NCBI GenBank assembly: GCA_900315705.1
Contig: ONAB01000001.1
Coordinates: 207,178 to 242,518, forward strand
Origin: an uncultured Bacteroidales bacterium
GTDB lineage: Bacteria > Bacteroidota > Bacteroidia > Bacteroidales > WCHB1-69
Length of the DNA: 35,341 nt
Reading direction: 5' to 3'
The notes beneath the pieces were generated by a model. It was not told the DNA's origin, ran no database searches, and worked only from the letters and a program-made list of their open reading frames with translations. Shown one piece after another: positions 7,966-15,897 of the stretch (position 1 is the first letter of the stretch; each line of letters begins with the position of its first letter). The translations under genes were made by a program, and so were the position numbers.

Positions 7966-8005
7966 TTTGCGATTTACGATTTGCGATTTGCGATTTGCGA
8001 TTTGC
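7966..8005 (+). repeat. Heptanucleotide tandem repeat (GATTTGC)
   Basis: Five consecutive 7-nt units from 7971, the first GATTTAC and four GATTTGC, preceded by TTTGC. It lies just after hicB and runs directly into the second 83-nt repeat. The same heptamer in reverse orientation, also five units, occurs at 34831-34865. Confidence 0.9.
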
Positions 8006-8085
8006 GGGGTGTGTGATGATATCCGCCGAGGTAGAGCCGCCACAATGTGGGGTCATCGTCGTAGAGCCGCCACATTGTGACGGCT
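8003..8085 (+). repeat. 83-nt direct repeat, copy 2 (downstream of hicB)
   Basis: Matches 7181-7263 at 82 of 83 positions in the same orientation. Identity stops on both sides, so the copies are discrete. Here the terminal palindrome is GTAGAGCCGCCACA then TGTGACGGCTCTAC, with one mismatch. Confidence 0.95.
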
Positions 8086-8109
8086 CTACTCTACGTTTTA
8101 TCAATGGCC

Positions 8110-8139
8110 AAAAAAGCCGCCACATTGTGGCGGCTCTAC
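8110..8139 (-). terminator. Third copy of the AGCCGCCACA palindrome, with T-run on the minus strand
   Basis: AGCCGCCACA, T, TGTGGCGGCT at 8115-8135 is preceded on the plus strand by an A-run, so minus-strand transcripts would form a 10-bp stem followed by Us. It could back up the ferredoxin terminator. It belongs to the same repeat family as 7243-7263. Confidence 0.5.
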
Positions 8140-8163
8140 AATAGGGACGCCTATACGTTAGGA

Positions 8164-8197
8164 TAAACAAAAAAACGGGTGCGATTTCCGCACCCGT
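8164..8197 (-). terminator. Rho-independent terminator of the ferredoxin gene
   Basis: Perfect 9-bp stem ACGGGTGCG/CGCACCCGT (8175-8183 with 8189-8197) around a 5-nt loop. On the minus strand it is followed by TTTTTTTGTTT; on the plus strand by AATTTTTTT, so it could work in both directions. Confidence 0.8.
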
Positions 8198-8223
8198 AAT
8201 TTTTTTCTCTCAGATTTTACTTA

Positions 8224-8394
8224 CTACTCCAAGCTGATAGCTTCGCAAGGACAAACGTCTGCGCAAGCTCCGCATTCGATGCAGAGATCGGGGTTGATAG
8301 AGTAAGCAGCGCCTTCAGAGATAGCTTCTTGAGGGCATTCGCCAATGCAAGTGCCACAAGCGGCGCAGAGATCCGGATTGATTTTGTAAGCCAT
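8224..8394 (-). CDS. 2[4Fe-4S] ferredoxin
   Basis: A 56-residue protein with two cluster motifs: C10-x2-C13-x2-C16-x3-C20-P and C38-x2-C41-x2-C44-x3-C48-P, the bacterial (clostridial-type) two-cluster ferredoxin. The two halves are internally repeated (INPDLCAACGTC and INPDLCIECGAC). It is a small soluble electron carrier, probably linked to anaerobic metabolism such as pyruvate:ferredoxin oxidoreductase or hydrogenase. It is monocistronic, with its own -7 box and terminator. The nearest in-frame ATG gives the canonical length; the longer open frame is not needed. There is an extra Cys50 just after the second motif. Confidence 0.95.
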   Translation of the reverse strand: MAYKINPDLCAACGTCIGECPQEAISEGAAYSINPDLCIECGACADVCPCEAISLE

Positions 8395-8428
8395 TTTTTT
8401 AAGTTTTAGTTGTTGTTTTTTCAGGCGG

Positions 8429-8436
8429 CAAAAATA
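8429..8436 (-). promoter_or_regulatory. Candidate -7 box for the ferredoxin gene
   Basis: Reverse strand TATTTTTG followed by CCGCC, 34 nt before the ferredoxin ATG. The same extended motif occurs before infC, smpB, folA and rpsP. No -33 TTTG at the usual spacing. Confidence 0.5.
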
Positions 8437-8549
8437 CACTTTTTTTATATGTACCTGCGCGTCTTCAAAAATTTTATTGACAATATGAAAGGGGAAAAGT
8501 TAAAGGTGCCTGTTAAAAAAAATGACGCGCTTTTTTCAGGTAAAAATTA

Positions 8550-8557
8550 TACCTTTG
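8550..8557 (+). promoter_or_regulatory. Candidate -7 box for mutS
   Basis: TACCTTTG followed by CCACC fits TAnnTTTG and lies 19 nt before the mutS ATG, which would give a short leader. The -33 element is not recognisable. Confidence 0.45.
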
Positions 8558-8576
8558 CCACCTTATTGGAGAAGCT

Positions 8577-11183
8577 ATGGAAAAAACGAAAGAAACCCCT
8601 TTAATGCAGCAGTACAACCGGTTCAAGGCCCAGCATCCCGATGCCATACTGCTGTTCCGGGTGGGCGATTTTTACGAAACCTATGGCGAGGACGCCGTCC
8701 AGTCCTCGAAGATTCTCGGCATCACGCTGACCAAGCACGGCAAGGGAGTCACGCAGACCCAGCTGGCCGGTTTCCCCTACCACGCCCTTGACGTATATCT
8801 GCCCAAACTGGTGCGCGCCGGCAAGCGCGTGGCCATCTGCGAACAACTTGAAGACCCCAAATTCGCCAAGAAACTTGTCAAACGTGGCATCACCGAAATG
8901 GTGACTCCCGGCGTCTCCATCAACGACAAGGTGCTCGAACAGAAGGAAAACAATTTCCTCGCTGCCCTCCAGTTTACCGAGAAAACCTGCGGCATCGCCT
9001 TCGTCGATATCTCCACCGGCGAATTCTATGTGGCGGAAGGCGACTATGACTATATCGACAAACTCTTCCAGAACTTCAAACCCTCCGAACTGGTCATCCA
9101 GAAGGGGAAGGTGGCTGCCTTCAAGGAGCACTTCGGCGAGAAGATGCTGCTTACCACTCTCGAGGACTGGGTTTTTATGACGGATTTTGCCAATGAGTTG
9201 CTGACCAAACACTTCCAAACCACCTCGCTCAAGGGGTTTGGCGTGGACAACCTGCCATTAGGCATCATCGCCGCTGGCGCTGCCCTGCATTATCTTTACG
9301 AGACGCAGAATCATAAGATTCAGCATATCAACAAAATCAACCGCATTGAAGAGGAACATTACGTCTGGCTCGACCGCTTCACCATCCGGAATCTCGAACT
9401 GGTGGGCAGCGCCAACGAGAACGCCGTCACTCTCTTGCAGGTGCTTGACCAGACGCAGACCCCGATGGGCTCGCGAATGCTCCGGAAATGGATGCTGATG
9501 CCCCTCAAGGAGAAGGTCTGGATTGACGAGCGCCTCTCGATGGTGGAGTTCTTTATGCAGCATGAGGAACTGGCCTGCGACCTGGGCTCGGCCCTGAAGC
9601 GGGTGGGCGACTTGGAACGTATGGTCTCCAAAATCGCCACGGGCAAGATCAACCCGCGGGAGGTGTTGCAGCTGGCCCGCGCGCTTCGCGCCGTGGAGCA
9701 GATGAAGGCCCTGTGCGAGAAGGCCGACCACCCCGCACTGGCCAAGATTGCCGAACAACTCAACCCCTGCCTCACTATCTGCACGCGCATAGAGAAGGAA
9801 ATCAACGAGGATTCGCCCGTGGTGGTCAGCAAAGGAGGCGTCTTCAACCGAGGCGTGGATGCTGAACTCGACGAGCTGTTCGCCCTCGCCACCAACAGCC
9901 GCGAGGTGTTGGGCGAGATTCAGCGCCGCGAGTCGGAACGCACCGGCATTCCCTCCCTCAAGATCGGTTTCAACAATGTGTTCGGCTACTATATCGAAGT
10001 GACCAACACGCACAAGGACAAGGTGCCTCTCGAGTGGACCCGCAAGCAGACGCTCACCAATGGCGAACGCTATATCACGGAAGAACTCAAGGATTTGGAA
10101 TCCAAGATATTGGGTGCGCAAGACAAAATGCTGGAGATTGAGTCGCGGCTGTACAATGAGCTTTTGGTGAGCCTGTTGGACTACATCGCTATGATACAGC
10201 TCAATGCCCGCCTGACGGCGCGCATCGACGTGCTGCTCTGCTTCGCCACCGTTTCGGAGGAGAACGGATATGTGAAACCGATCATCAACGAAGGCACAGC
10301 TCTGGACATCAAGGGCGGACGCCACCCGGTCATCGAGCGGCAGCTGCCACCGGGCGAGCCCTACATCGCCAATGACGTCTATCTCGACAACAAAAAACAG
10401 CAGATTATCATCATCACCGGCCCCAATATGTCGGGTAAGTCGGCGCTCCTGCGCCAGACGGCCCTGATTGTGCTGATGGCCCAGATGGGCTGCTTCGTGC
10501 CCGCCCGGAAGGCCGACATCGGCATCGTGGACAAGATTTTCACCCGTGTGGGCGCATCCGACAACATCTCCACGGGCGAATCCACCTTTATGGTGGAGAT
10601 GAACGAAACCGCCAGCATCTTGAACAACATCTCCGACCGCAGCCTTATCCTGTTGGATGAGATCGGCCGCGGCACGAGCACCTACGATGGCGTCTCCATC
10701 GCTTGGTCCATTGCGGAATTCCTGCACGAAAACGTGCGCCACCGTGCCAAAGTGCTCTTTGCCACCCATTACCACGAGCTCAACGATATGGCCGACCAGT
10801 TCCCGCGCATCCAGAACTATCACGTCACGGTGAAGGAGATCGACAACAAGGTCTTTTTCCTGCGCAAACTGGAGAAGGGCGGCAGCGAGCACAGCTTCGG
10901 TATCCACGTGGCCCGTATGGCCGGTATGCCCCAGCAGGTGCTGCGCCGCGCCGAGGAAATCTTGAAACAACTGGAGAAATCACGCTCCGACGCCCACGGC
11001 AACAAGATTGCCATCGAGAAGTCATCGCCGGGTTACCAACTCAGTTTTATCAATTTGGATGACCCACTTCTGCTGGAGGTCAAGGATTTGATAGTGGGAA
11101 TCGACATCAACAGCCTGACCCCCGTGGAGGCCCTGATGAAGTTGAACGAAATACAGCAAATCCTTACTGGAAAGCGCTCGTAA
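8577..11183 (+). CDS. mutS: DNA mismatch repair protein MutS
   Basis: An 868-residue ATPase that recognises base mismatches and small loops and recruits MutL. The N-terminal mismatch-binding domain has [11 protein letters not shown] with the F-x-E motif (Phe32, Glu34). The connector, lever and clamp domains follow. The ATPase domain has Walker A GPNMSGKS near residue 616, [14 protein letters not shown], Walker [17 protein letters not shown] near residue 690, and ATHYHEL. A C-terminal helix-turn-helix dimerisation region ([13 protein letters not shown]) is intact. The length is typical of MutS1. It ends 2 nt from the convergent stop of the next gene, with no terminator visible between them. 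Confidence 0.98.
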   Translation: MEKTKETPLMQQYNRFKAQHPDAILLFRVGDFYETYGEDAVQSSKILGITLTKHGKGVTQTQLAGFPYHALDVYLPKLVRAGKRVAICEQLEDPKFAKKLVKRGITEMVTPGVSINDKVLEQKENNFLAALQFTEKTCGIAFVDISTGEFYVAEGDYDYIDKLFQNFKPSELVIQKGKVAAFKEHFGEKMLLTTLEDWVFMTDFANELLTKHFQTTSLKGFGVDNLPLGIIAAGAALHYLYETQNHKIQHINKINRIEEEHYVWLDRFTIRNLELVGSANENAVTLLQVLDQTQTPMGSRMLRKWMLMPLKEKVWIDERLSMVEFFMQHEELACDLGSALKRVGDLERMVSKIATGKINPREVLQLARALRAVEQMKALCEKADHPALAKIAEQLNPCLTICTRIEKEINEDSPVVVSKGGVFNRGVDAELDELFALATNSREVLGEIQRRESERTGIPSLKIGFNNVFGYYIEVTNTHKDKVPLEWTRKQTLTNGERYITEELKDLESKILGAQDKMLEIESRLYNELLVSLLDYIAMIQLNARLTARIDVLLCFATVSEENGYVKPIINEGTALDIKGGRHPVIERQLPPGEPYIANDVYLDNKKQQIIIITGPNMSGKSALLRQTALIVLMAQMGCFVPARKADIGIVDKIFTRVGASDNISTGESTFMVEMNETASILNNISDRSLILLDEIGRGTSTYDGVSIAWSIAEFLHENVRHRAKVLFATHYHELNDMADQFPRIQNYHVTVKEIDNKVFFLRKLEKGGSEHSFGIHVARMAGMPQQVLRRAEEILKQLEKSRSDAHGNKIAIEKSSPGYQLSFINLDDPLLLEVKDLIVGIDINSLTPVEALMKLNEIQQILTGKRS

Positions 11184-11185
11184 TA

Positions 11186-12118
11186 CTATTTTCGGATAAT
11201 GGTGACGGTGCCCCTCATCTCCTGCTCAATGCCGTTTTGGGAGTACAGGAATTGATAGGTGTAGGTGCCGTCAGGACAGTTGTCGCCGTTCCAGGTGTTC
11301 TCGTAGGAACGGGTGCGATAAACTACCCGACCGCCCCGGTCATAAACGGCCAGTTCCCGCTTGACGCAATTTTCGATGCCTTGAATCACGAAGAAATCGT
11401 TGTATCCGTCGCCGTTGGGCGTGAACACGTTGGGGATTTCAATCTTGGAGGGCTGTTGCCATTCGATATCGGCAGGGTCGGCGTTTTGGACAACGGGATC
11501 CTCTTGTTGCTGGCGCATTATGACGGAGGACTGCGGGATGGCCACGTGGGAGATTACGGGCTTTACGGGAGAGTTTTTGCTAGCGGGGGAGATGGGCGCG
11601 GGCGACACTGCCGGCGCGGGCTTTGCGGCGGGCGCGGGGACAGTTTCGCTGACGGCGGGGGTGCTTTCGGCCCTTGGGGCAACAATCGTGTTGTCGGCGG
11701 GCAGCGCTTTGTCGGTGGGCAGTGTCTCGTCCCCTCCGAAGTCGCAATAGAATGTCTCGGGCACAGGCTCTTCAGCAGGAGCCGTTTCCTCTGCCGGTGT
11801 GGTCTCTTCCACAGCGGTGCTGTCGGCCATCACAACGGGGGTGCTTTCAGGTGCCGGGGTTTCGGGGGCGTTGTGACGCAGGCCCACTACCACAGCGGTG
11901 GTGACGGCCGCGGCGGTCAGCAGGGTTGCCCCGGCGGTCAGCAGAGCCTTGGAAAGGGAGAATGCACCGCCCTTGGCCGCACCGGTGGCCGAGGCCTGGG
12001 ATGCGGCGGAAGAGCCCTCCGTGGGGAGGACAAGGTCCAGCCGTTGGCTGAGGCGCTCCCAGCTGCCGGCCGGCGGCTCTTGCGTGTAGTGGTTCAATAT
12101 GTCTTTTAGCTCATTCAT
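11186..12118 (-). CDS. Putative anti-sigma factor with periplasmic CHU_C (T9SS-type) domain
   Basis: A 310-residue single-pass membrane protein. Residues 1-57 are cytoplasmic and start NELKDILNHYTQEPPAGSWE, resembling the short N-termini of membrane partners of Bacteroidota ECF sigma factors. Residues 58-80 are one hydrophobic segment. Residues 81-225 are a Pro/Ala/Glu/Thr-rich spacer long enough to reach far into the periplasm. Residues 226-310 are a gliding-motility-associated C-terminal (CHU_C) domain: VFTPNGDGYNDFFVIQGI, LAVYDRGGRVVY, WNGDNCPDGTYTYQF and a final beta strand. CHU_C domains normally end T9SS substrates that carry signal peptides; here the protein is membrane-anchored and has none. 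The ATG directly follows the sigma-factor TAA, so the pair is translationally coupled. The anti-sigma role is inferred from position and topology. Confidence 0.75.
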   Translation of the reverse strand: MNELKDILNHYTQEPPAGSWERLSQRLDLVLPTEGSSAASQASATGAAKGGAFSLSKALLTAGATLLTAAAVTTAVVVGLRHNAPETPAPESTPVVMADSTAVEETTPAEETAPAEEPVPETFYCDFGGDETLPTDKALPADNTIVAPRAESTPAVSETVPAPAAKPAPAVSPAPISPASKNSPVKPVISHVAIPQSSVIMRQQQEDPVVQNADPADIEWQQPSKIEIPNVFTPNGDGYNDFFVIQGIENCVKRELAVYDRGGRVVYRTRSYENTWNGDNCPDGTYTYQFLYSQNGIEQEMRGTVTIIRK

Positions 12119-12673
12119 TTATTGCTCTTTTCCTATTTTTGAAAGTTGTTCAAGTGCCCAGGCGCGTGCCCTTTGGTAATAGACTCTGACCGTGTTGTGG
12201 TTCATCCCCGTCTTCTCCGATATCTCCTTGAAGGAGAAGTCGTCGATGGCGTGCATATTGAAGATGACTCTCCAGTTTTCAGGCATCTTCTCAATCACTC
12301 GCATCACGTCCTGGGCCTCCCATTGTGCGTGCAAGTCCTCCTCCGGTCCGTCGGAAGGGAGCGTTGCAATGTTCTCCTCGAAGGACTCCATCTGCGGTTG
12401 TTTCTTCATTTTCCGCAGATGCTGCAACGAGGCATTGACCACAATGGAGTATATCCAACTTTGCAAAGAACCTGCCTTCTCCACGTCTCCAATATGCGTG
12501 AACACCGTGACAAAGGCCTCAATGAGCACGTCTTCCGCCTCCGTTTCGTTTCCGATGTAGCGGAGACAGACGGGAAACATCATCGGGGCAAACGTGTCGT
12601 ACAGAGCGCGTTGGGCCGATCGGTCGTTTCGCCGACATCCTTCAATGAGTTCTCGATTGTCAACGTTGTGCAT
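12119..12673 (-). CDS. ECF-type RNA polymerase sigma factor (sigma locus 1)
   Basis: A 184-residue sigma-70 family member with only regions 2 and 4. Region 2: MFPVCLRYIGNETEAEDVLI (residues about 33-52) and LQSWIYSIVVNASLQHLRKM. Region 4: KMPENWRVIFNMHAIDDFSF, then KEISEKTGMNHNTVRVYYQRAR with the helix-turn-helix. It directs RNA polymerase to a small set of promoters. It is preceded by a TGTAAC...GCATC element unlike the housekeeping promoters, so it is probably autoregulated, and is followed with no gap by its likely membrane-bound regulator. Its own targets beyond this operon are unknown. Confidence 0.93.
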   Translation of the reverse strand: MHNVDNRELIEGCRRNDRSAQRALYDTFAPMMFPVCLRYIGNETEAEDVLIEAFVTVFTHIGDVEKAGSLQSWIYSIVVNASLQHLRKMKKQPQMESFEENIATLPSDGPEEDLHAQWEAQDVMRVIEKMPENWRVIFNMHAIDDFSFKEISEKTGMNHNTVRVYYQRARAWALEQLSKIGKEQ

Positions 12674-12683
12674 TTTCCCTATA

Positions 12684-12710
12684 GATGCACGGTTAGTTGA
12701 TTTTGTTACA
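12684..12710 (-). promoter_or_regulatory. ECF-type promoter of sigma locus 1
   Basis: On the reverse strand TGTAAC (12705-12710), a 16-nt spacer, then GCATC (12684-12688), 11 nt before the sigma ATG. The -35-like TGTAAC and -10-like GCATC recur before the second sigma gene and the OMP gene at 22843 with a 14-nt spacer. Confidence 0.55.
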
Positions 12711-12723
12711 AAAAAATGAAAAA

Positions 12724-13710
12724 TTATTGGACGGATTTCACAATGGACTCCACCTCACGGAGATAGTCGCGTTTTTTCTCCTGCGGGGCGTAAACGAACC
12801 CGTCGATGGTGATGCACGATTTCTTGTCGGGGCTGAGCATTGTGTAGCTGTAGAAGGGGCCGCCCATCTTGTCGCGCACGGAGGCCCAGAGGCCGCGCAA
12901 CTCGACGCCGTTGTGGTAGCCTATCTTGTACTCGCGCGACAGAGGGTAGCCCTCCATATCGGCCACGATGGGGTAGGCGCCCTGCACCGCGCCTTGGATG
13001 TAGGCTTTGGTGATGCGGTTGCGCTCATAGACGATATTGTCCGTGGTCAGCTCGTAGGCCGGCGACTTGTAAATCATCACGAAACGGTCGTTCTTCGGTG
13101 TGCGGAAGAGGAGCCACAGGAAGTCCTCCTCCTCACGTCCCACCGTATAACCGCTGGGCACCGTCATCGAGATGCCGAACTTGTCCTGAATCTTCTTCTC
13201 CAGGTCGGGTTCGTTGAGCTTGCGGTGGGCGTTCTGCAGGCGCGCGATGTCGTTGTTGTACATCGCTTTTATGATTTCATCCTGATGCGACAGGAACAGT
13301 GCCATACAGGAATCCTGGTTGTTGCCGCGCAACACCACGTGGATCTGGGGACTGGTGTAGGGGTCCTTTTTCAACTCGTAGGAGTTGTTGGAGTAGTTGG
13401 GGTTGTAGTCGAACTGCAGGATGTTGCGGTGCCGGATGAACGAGGCTTGCAGGTCCTTGTTGCTGCACTGCAGCACATCAAACATCGGCTCTATCTGATT
13501 GATGGCCGGCTGCGGCTGCTGCATAATATCGCGAATCCTGGTCCGTGCCGCCGGGGTCCAATAGGCCGTGTCAATGGCCAGAATCATCTCGCCGGCCTTG
13601 CCCGTCGAGAAATTGTCCGACTTCACAGTGAAAACGGGAGAGGACTTCTGCTTGCAGGAGACGGCAAGGAGAAGCGCTGCCATCAGAAAGAGATAAATGT
13701 GTCTATTCAT
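12724..13710 (-). CDS. DUF4837 family lipoprotein
   Basis: A 328-residue protein from the ATG at 13710, chosen because it gives a standard lipoprotein signal peptide, MNRHIYLFLMAALLLAVSC, with a lipobox ending LAVSC. The seven extra N-terminal codons in the open frame (from 13731) add nothing useful. The body has segments typical of DUF4837, such as FGISMTVPSGYTVGREEEDF, FLWLLFRTPKNDRFVMIYKS and DKKSCITIDGFVYAPQEKKR. The function of the family is not established; it is common in Bacteroidota. Its 3' end is 14 nt from the -35-like box of the downstream sigma promoter. It may be transcribed into the sigma operon. Confidence 0.85.
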   Translation of the reverse strand: MNRHIYLFLMAALLLAVSCKQKSSPVFTVKSDNFSTGKAGEMILAIDTAYWTPAARTRIRDIMQQPQPAINQIEPMFDVLQCSNKDLQASFIRHRNILQFDYNPNYSNNSYELKKDPYTSPQIHVVLRGNNQDSCMALFLSHQDEIIKAMYNNDIARLQNAHRKLNEPDLEKKIQDKFGISMTVPSGYTVGREEEDFLWLLFRTPKNDRFVMIYKSPAYELTTDNIVYERNRITKAYIQGAVQGAYPIVADMEGYPLSREYKIGYHNGVELRGLWASVRDKMGGPFYSYTMLSPDKKSCITIDGFVYAPQEKKRDYLREVESIVKSVQ

Positions 13711-13741
13711 AATAATAATTTTATTTTTCATTAATAATAAT

Positions 13742-13771
13742 TTTGATATTGCAAAATAATTATTATTTTTG
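13742..13771 (+). promoter_or_regulatory. Housekeeping promoter for dprA
   Basis: TTTG at 13742-13745, an 18-nt spacer and TATTTTTG at 13764-13771, in a very A+T-rich gap between the divergent DUF4837 and dprA genes. The leader to the dprA ATG would be about 50 nt. Confidence 0.55.
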
Positions 13772-13828
13772 CAACCATTATGAATAACGCAGGATAGTTT
13801 GTAATCGTATCTAATAATAAAAAAAAAT

Positions 13829-14929
13829 ATGTATTCAGAAGAATTTTACCGGGTGGCGTTGTTGGGGTTGGAGGGTTTCGGGATGGCCACGATGAAGAAG
13901 ATGTTGCGCTTGTCGGGTTCTGCCACGAACGTGTTTACCAAGAGCGACTTATGGATGGGGCAAGTGCGTCGTCGGAGCAAAGGGGTGCCTTTGCCGCGCG
14001 TGAGTGACGCCTTGCGCCGCGAAGTGGACGAGGAGTTGCGGCTGATGGAGAAGCACGGCATACGCCAGTGTTTTTACTTGGACAAGGATTATCCATACCG
14101 GCTCAAAAACTGCTCTGACGGGCCGATTGCTTTCTATTATCTGGGGGCGGCCGACTTCAACGGGCCGCGGACGCTGGCCGTGGTGGGCACGCGCGAGGCT
14201 TCTGAGTACGGGCGTTCCGTCGTGCGCAAGCTCCTGTCGGAGTTGCGTGATGCCGGGGTGGTCACGGTGAGCGGGCTGGCCTACGGCATCGACACTGAGA
14301 CGCACGCCCGTTCCATAGAGTATGGGTTGCGCACCATCGCCGTGATGGGCAATGGCCTCGGCACGGTCTATCCCAGCCAGAATCGCACGCTGGCCCGTCA
14401 AATCATCGAGCAGGGCGGCACGCTGGTCAGTGAATACCCCTTCCGCACCCAGCCCGATCGGCTCAACTTTCCCCGGCGCAACCGCATTGTGGCCGGAATG
14501 GCGGATGCCGTGGTGGTGGCCGAAACTGCTAACAAGGGCGGCAGCATCATCACCGCCCACATCGCCCAATCCTACAACCGCGATGTGTTCGCCTTCCCTG
14601 GCTCGGTTTTCGATCCCCATTTCGAGGGTTGCCACTCCCTCATACGCCAGAATGTGGCGGCGTTGGTCACTTCCGGACAGGATTTGCTGGAGATGATGAA
14701 TTGGGAATCGAGCCAAAGAAACGTGCAAACCAGTCTGTTTGTGGACCTTACGGACGATGAGCAGCAGGTGGTGGACCTGGTGCGCGTTTCGGGCGAATTG
14801 GCCATTGACCGGCTCTCGGAGGCCCTGCCGGAGTATTCCCCGTCGAAATTGGCGGGCCTTCTGCTGACGTTGGAGCTCAAGGGAGTGCTGGTGTGCCGGC
14901 CGGGGAAGGTTTACAAGTTGCAGAATTGA
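13829..14929 (+). CDS. dprA: DNA-processing protein DprA
   Basis: A 366-residue protein that loads RecA onto incoming single-stranded DNA during transformation. An N-terminal helical (SAM-like) region precedes the Rossmann-like DprA core (about residues 80-285) with LAVVGTREASEYGRSVV, VSGLAYGIDTETHA, AVMGNGLGTVYPSQNR, FPRRNRIVAGMADAVVVAE and GSIITAHIA. The last 60 residues form the DML1-like winged helix (ELAIDRLSEALPEYSPSKLA). Length and motifs are normal, so it appears intact. DprA is widespread in bacteria with no known natural competence, so it does not alone show competence. It is followed after 59 nt by a secreted glycosidase with its own promoter. Confidence 0.96.
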   Translation: MYSEEFYRVALLGLEGFGMATMKKMLRLSGSATNVFTKSDLWMGQVRRRSKGVPLPRVSDALRREVDEELRLMEKHGIRQCFYLDKDYPYRLKNCSDGPIAFYYLGAADFNGPRTLAVVGTREASEYGRSVVRKLLSELRDAGVVTVSGLAYGIDTETHARSIEYGLRTIAVMGNGLGTVYPSQNRTLARQIIEQGGTLVSEYPFRTQPDRLNFPRRNRIVAGMADAVVVAETANKGGSIITAHIAQSYNRDVFAFPGSVFDPHFEGCHSLIRQNVAALVTSGQDLLEMMNWESSQRNVQTSLFVDLTDDEQQVVDLVRVSGELAIDRLSEALPEYSPSKLAGLLLTLELKGVLVCRPGKVYKLQN

Positions 14930-14959
14930 CGAGAGCGTGGCGCATTAGGGAGGATTTTG

Positions 14960-14967
14960 TATTTTTG
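14960..14967 (+). promoter_or_regulatory. Candidate -7 box before the phosphodiester glycosidase gene
   Basis: TATTTTTG followed by CCCCG, 21 nt before the ATG at 14989. No TTTG -33 at the expected spacing. Confidence 0.45.
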
Positions 14968-14988
14968 CCCCGACAAAAAAATGAGAAA

Positions 14989-15858
14989 ATGCGTGTCATA
15001 ATACGTACATTGGCCCTCTTGTTCTTGCTGGCGGGAGGAACTCTTTTCGGCCAGCGCGATTCGTTGACCCTGGTGCAGGCGGCGTGGTCGCACGACACCC
15101 TGCACGGGATGGTGTTGCATACTGTGCAGTTCACGCAGCAGGAGTATTTCCGGAGCAACCAGTACATAGCCGTGCTGGAAGTCCCGGCCACATCCGGTAT
15201 GGAATTTCGGTTTGGGTATGCCCCTAAGCGCACGCGCACCTCGGCGATTGCCCGGGAATATGATGCTCTGGCTGCCGTGAACGGCTCATTTTTCGATATG
15301 GACCGGCACAATCCTATCTGTCATCTGCGCATCGATGGGGTGGAGTATGGCATCAACACGCCGGGCAAGGACACGGTGAACCGCAAGTATTACCAATACG
15401 GCACGATGGTGCTGCGCGACGGCCGGCCCTGCATCCTGCGCACCGACAGTGCCCGCCTGTGGGAGCGTATGCTGCCCGACAGCAATATAATGACCGCCGG
15501 GCCGCTCCTGATCTATGACGACACGCTGCAGCCGATGCGCAACGACCTCTCCTTTGTCAACAAGCGCCACAACCGCACGGCTGTGGGCATCAGGCCCGAC
15601 GGCACGGTGCTCCTGCTCGTGGTGGACGGCCGCACCAAGCAGTCGGAGGGAATGACCTTGGACGAGCTTGCCGCCACCCTGCACTGGCTGGGCTGCCGCG
15701 ATGCGCTGAACCTTGACGGTGGCGGCTCCACCACTCTCTATCTTCGCGAATATCCCCACGGCGGCATTGTCAACCACCCCTCCGACAACGGTCGCTTCGA
15801 CCACGAAGGCGAGCGCGGAGTCTCCAACATTTTGTATGTTGTCGGGAATATGCAATAA
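14989..15858 (+). CDS. Secreted phosphodiester glycosidase (NAGPA/DUF2233 family)
   Basis: A 289-residue protein from ATG 14989, which gives the signal peptide MRVIIRTLALLFLLAGGTLF (cleavage near FGQ). The NAGPA-type domain spans about residues 70-285: LAAVNGSFFDMDRHNP, AVGIRPDGTVLLLVVDGRTK, and the hallmark ALNLDGGGSTTLYLRE. The family is named for the enzyme uncovering mannose-6-phosphate by removing a phosphodiester-linked GlcNAc; bacterial members act on glycan phosphodiesters or cell-wall sugars, with substrates mostly unknown. It is expected in the periplasm or outside the cell. The earlier open frame from 14893 overlaps dprA and lacks a signal peptide. No lipobox is seen. Confidence 0.88.
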   Translation: MRVIIRTLALLFLLAGGTLFGQRDSLTLVQAAWSHDTLHGMVLHTVQFTQQEYFRSNQYIAVLEVPATSGMEFRFGYAPKRTRTSAIAREYDALAAVNGSFFDMDRHNPICHLRIDGVEYGINTPGKDTVNRKYYQYGTMVLRDGRPCILRTDSARLWERMLPDSNIMTAGPLLIYDDTLQPMRNDLSFVNKRHNRTAVGIRPDGTVLLLVVDGRTKQSEGMTLDELAATLHWLGCRDALNLDGGGSTTLYLREYPHGGIVNHPSDNGRFDHEGERGVSNILYVVGNMQ

Positions 15859-15863
15859 ATGAT

Positions 15864-15871
15864 TATTTTTG
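15864..15871 (+). promoter_or_regulatory. Candidate -7 box before the secreted protein at 15898
   Basis: TATTTTTG followed by CTGCC, 26 nt before the ATG and 5 nt after the glycosidase stop. The extended TATTTTTGCTGCC also occurs at 31387. Confidence 0.45.
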
Positions 15872-15897
15872 CTGCCTGTTTTGAATTTAGATAAACG

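Noticed and set aside
7181-8139. Possible CRISPR array from repeated palindromic units
   Set aside because: Units are irregularly spaced, interrupted by hicAB and have no unique spacers of constant length; no cas genes.
7350-8139. Insertion sequence carrying hicAB
   Set aside because: No transposase or terminal inverted repeats; the flanking repeats are direct and 83 nt long.
9258-10970. 570-aa open frame on the minus strand across mutS
   Set aside because: Antisense shadow of mutS; no recognisable domain and no start signals.
12697-13734. 345-aa plus-strand frame opposite DUF4837
   Set aside because: Antisense to a complete lipoprotein gene; V/H/A-rich without domain features.
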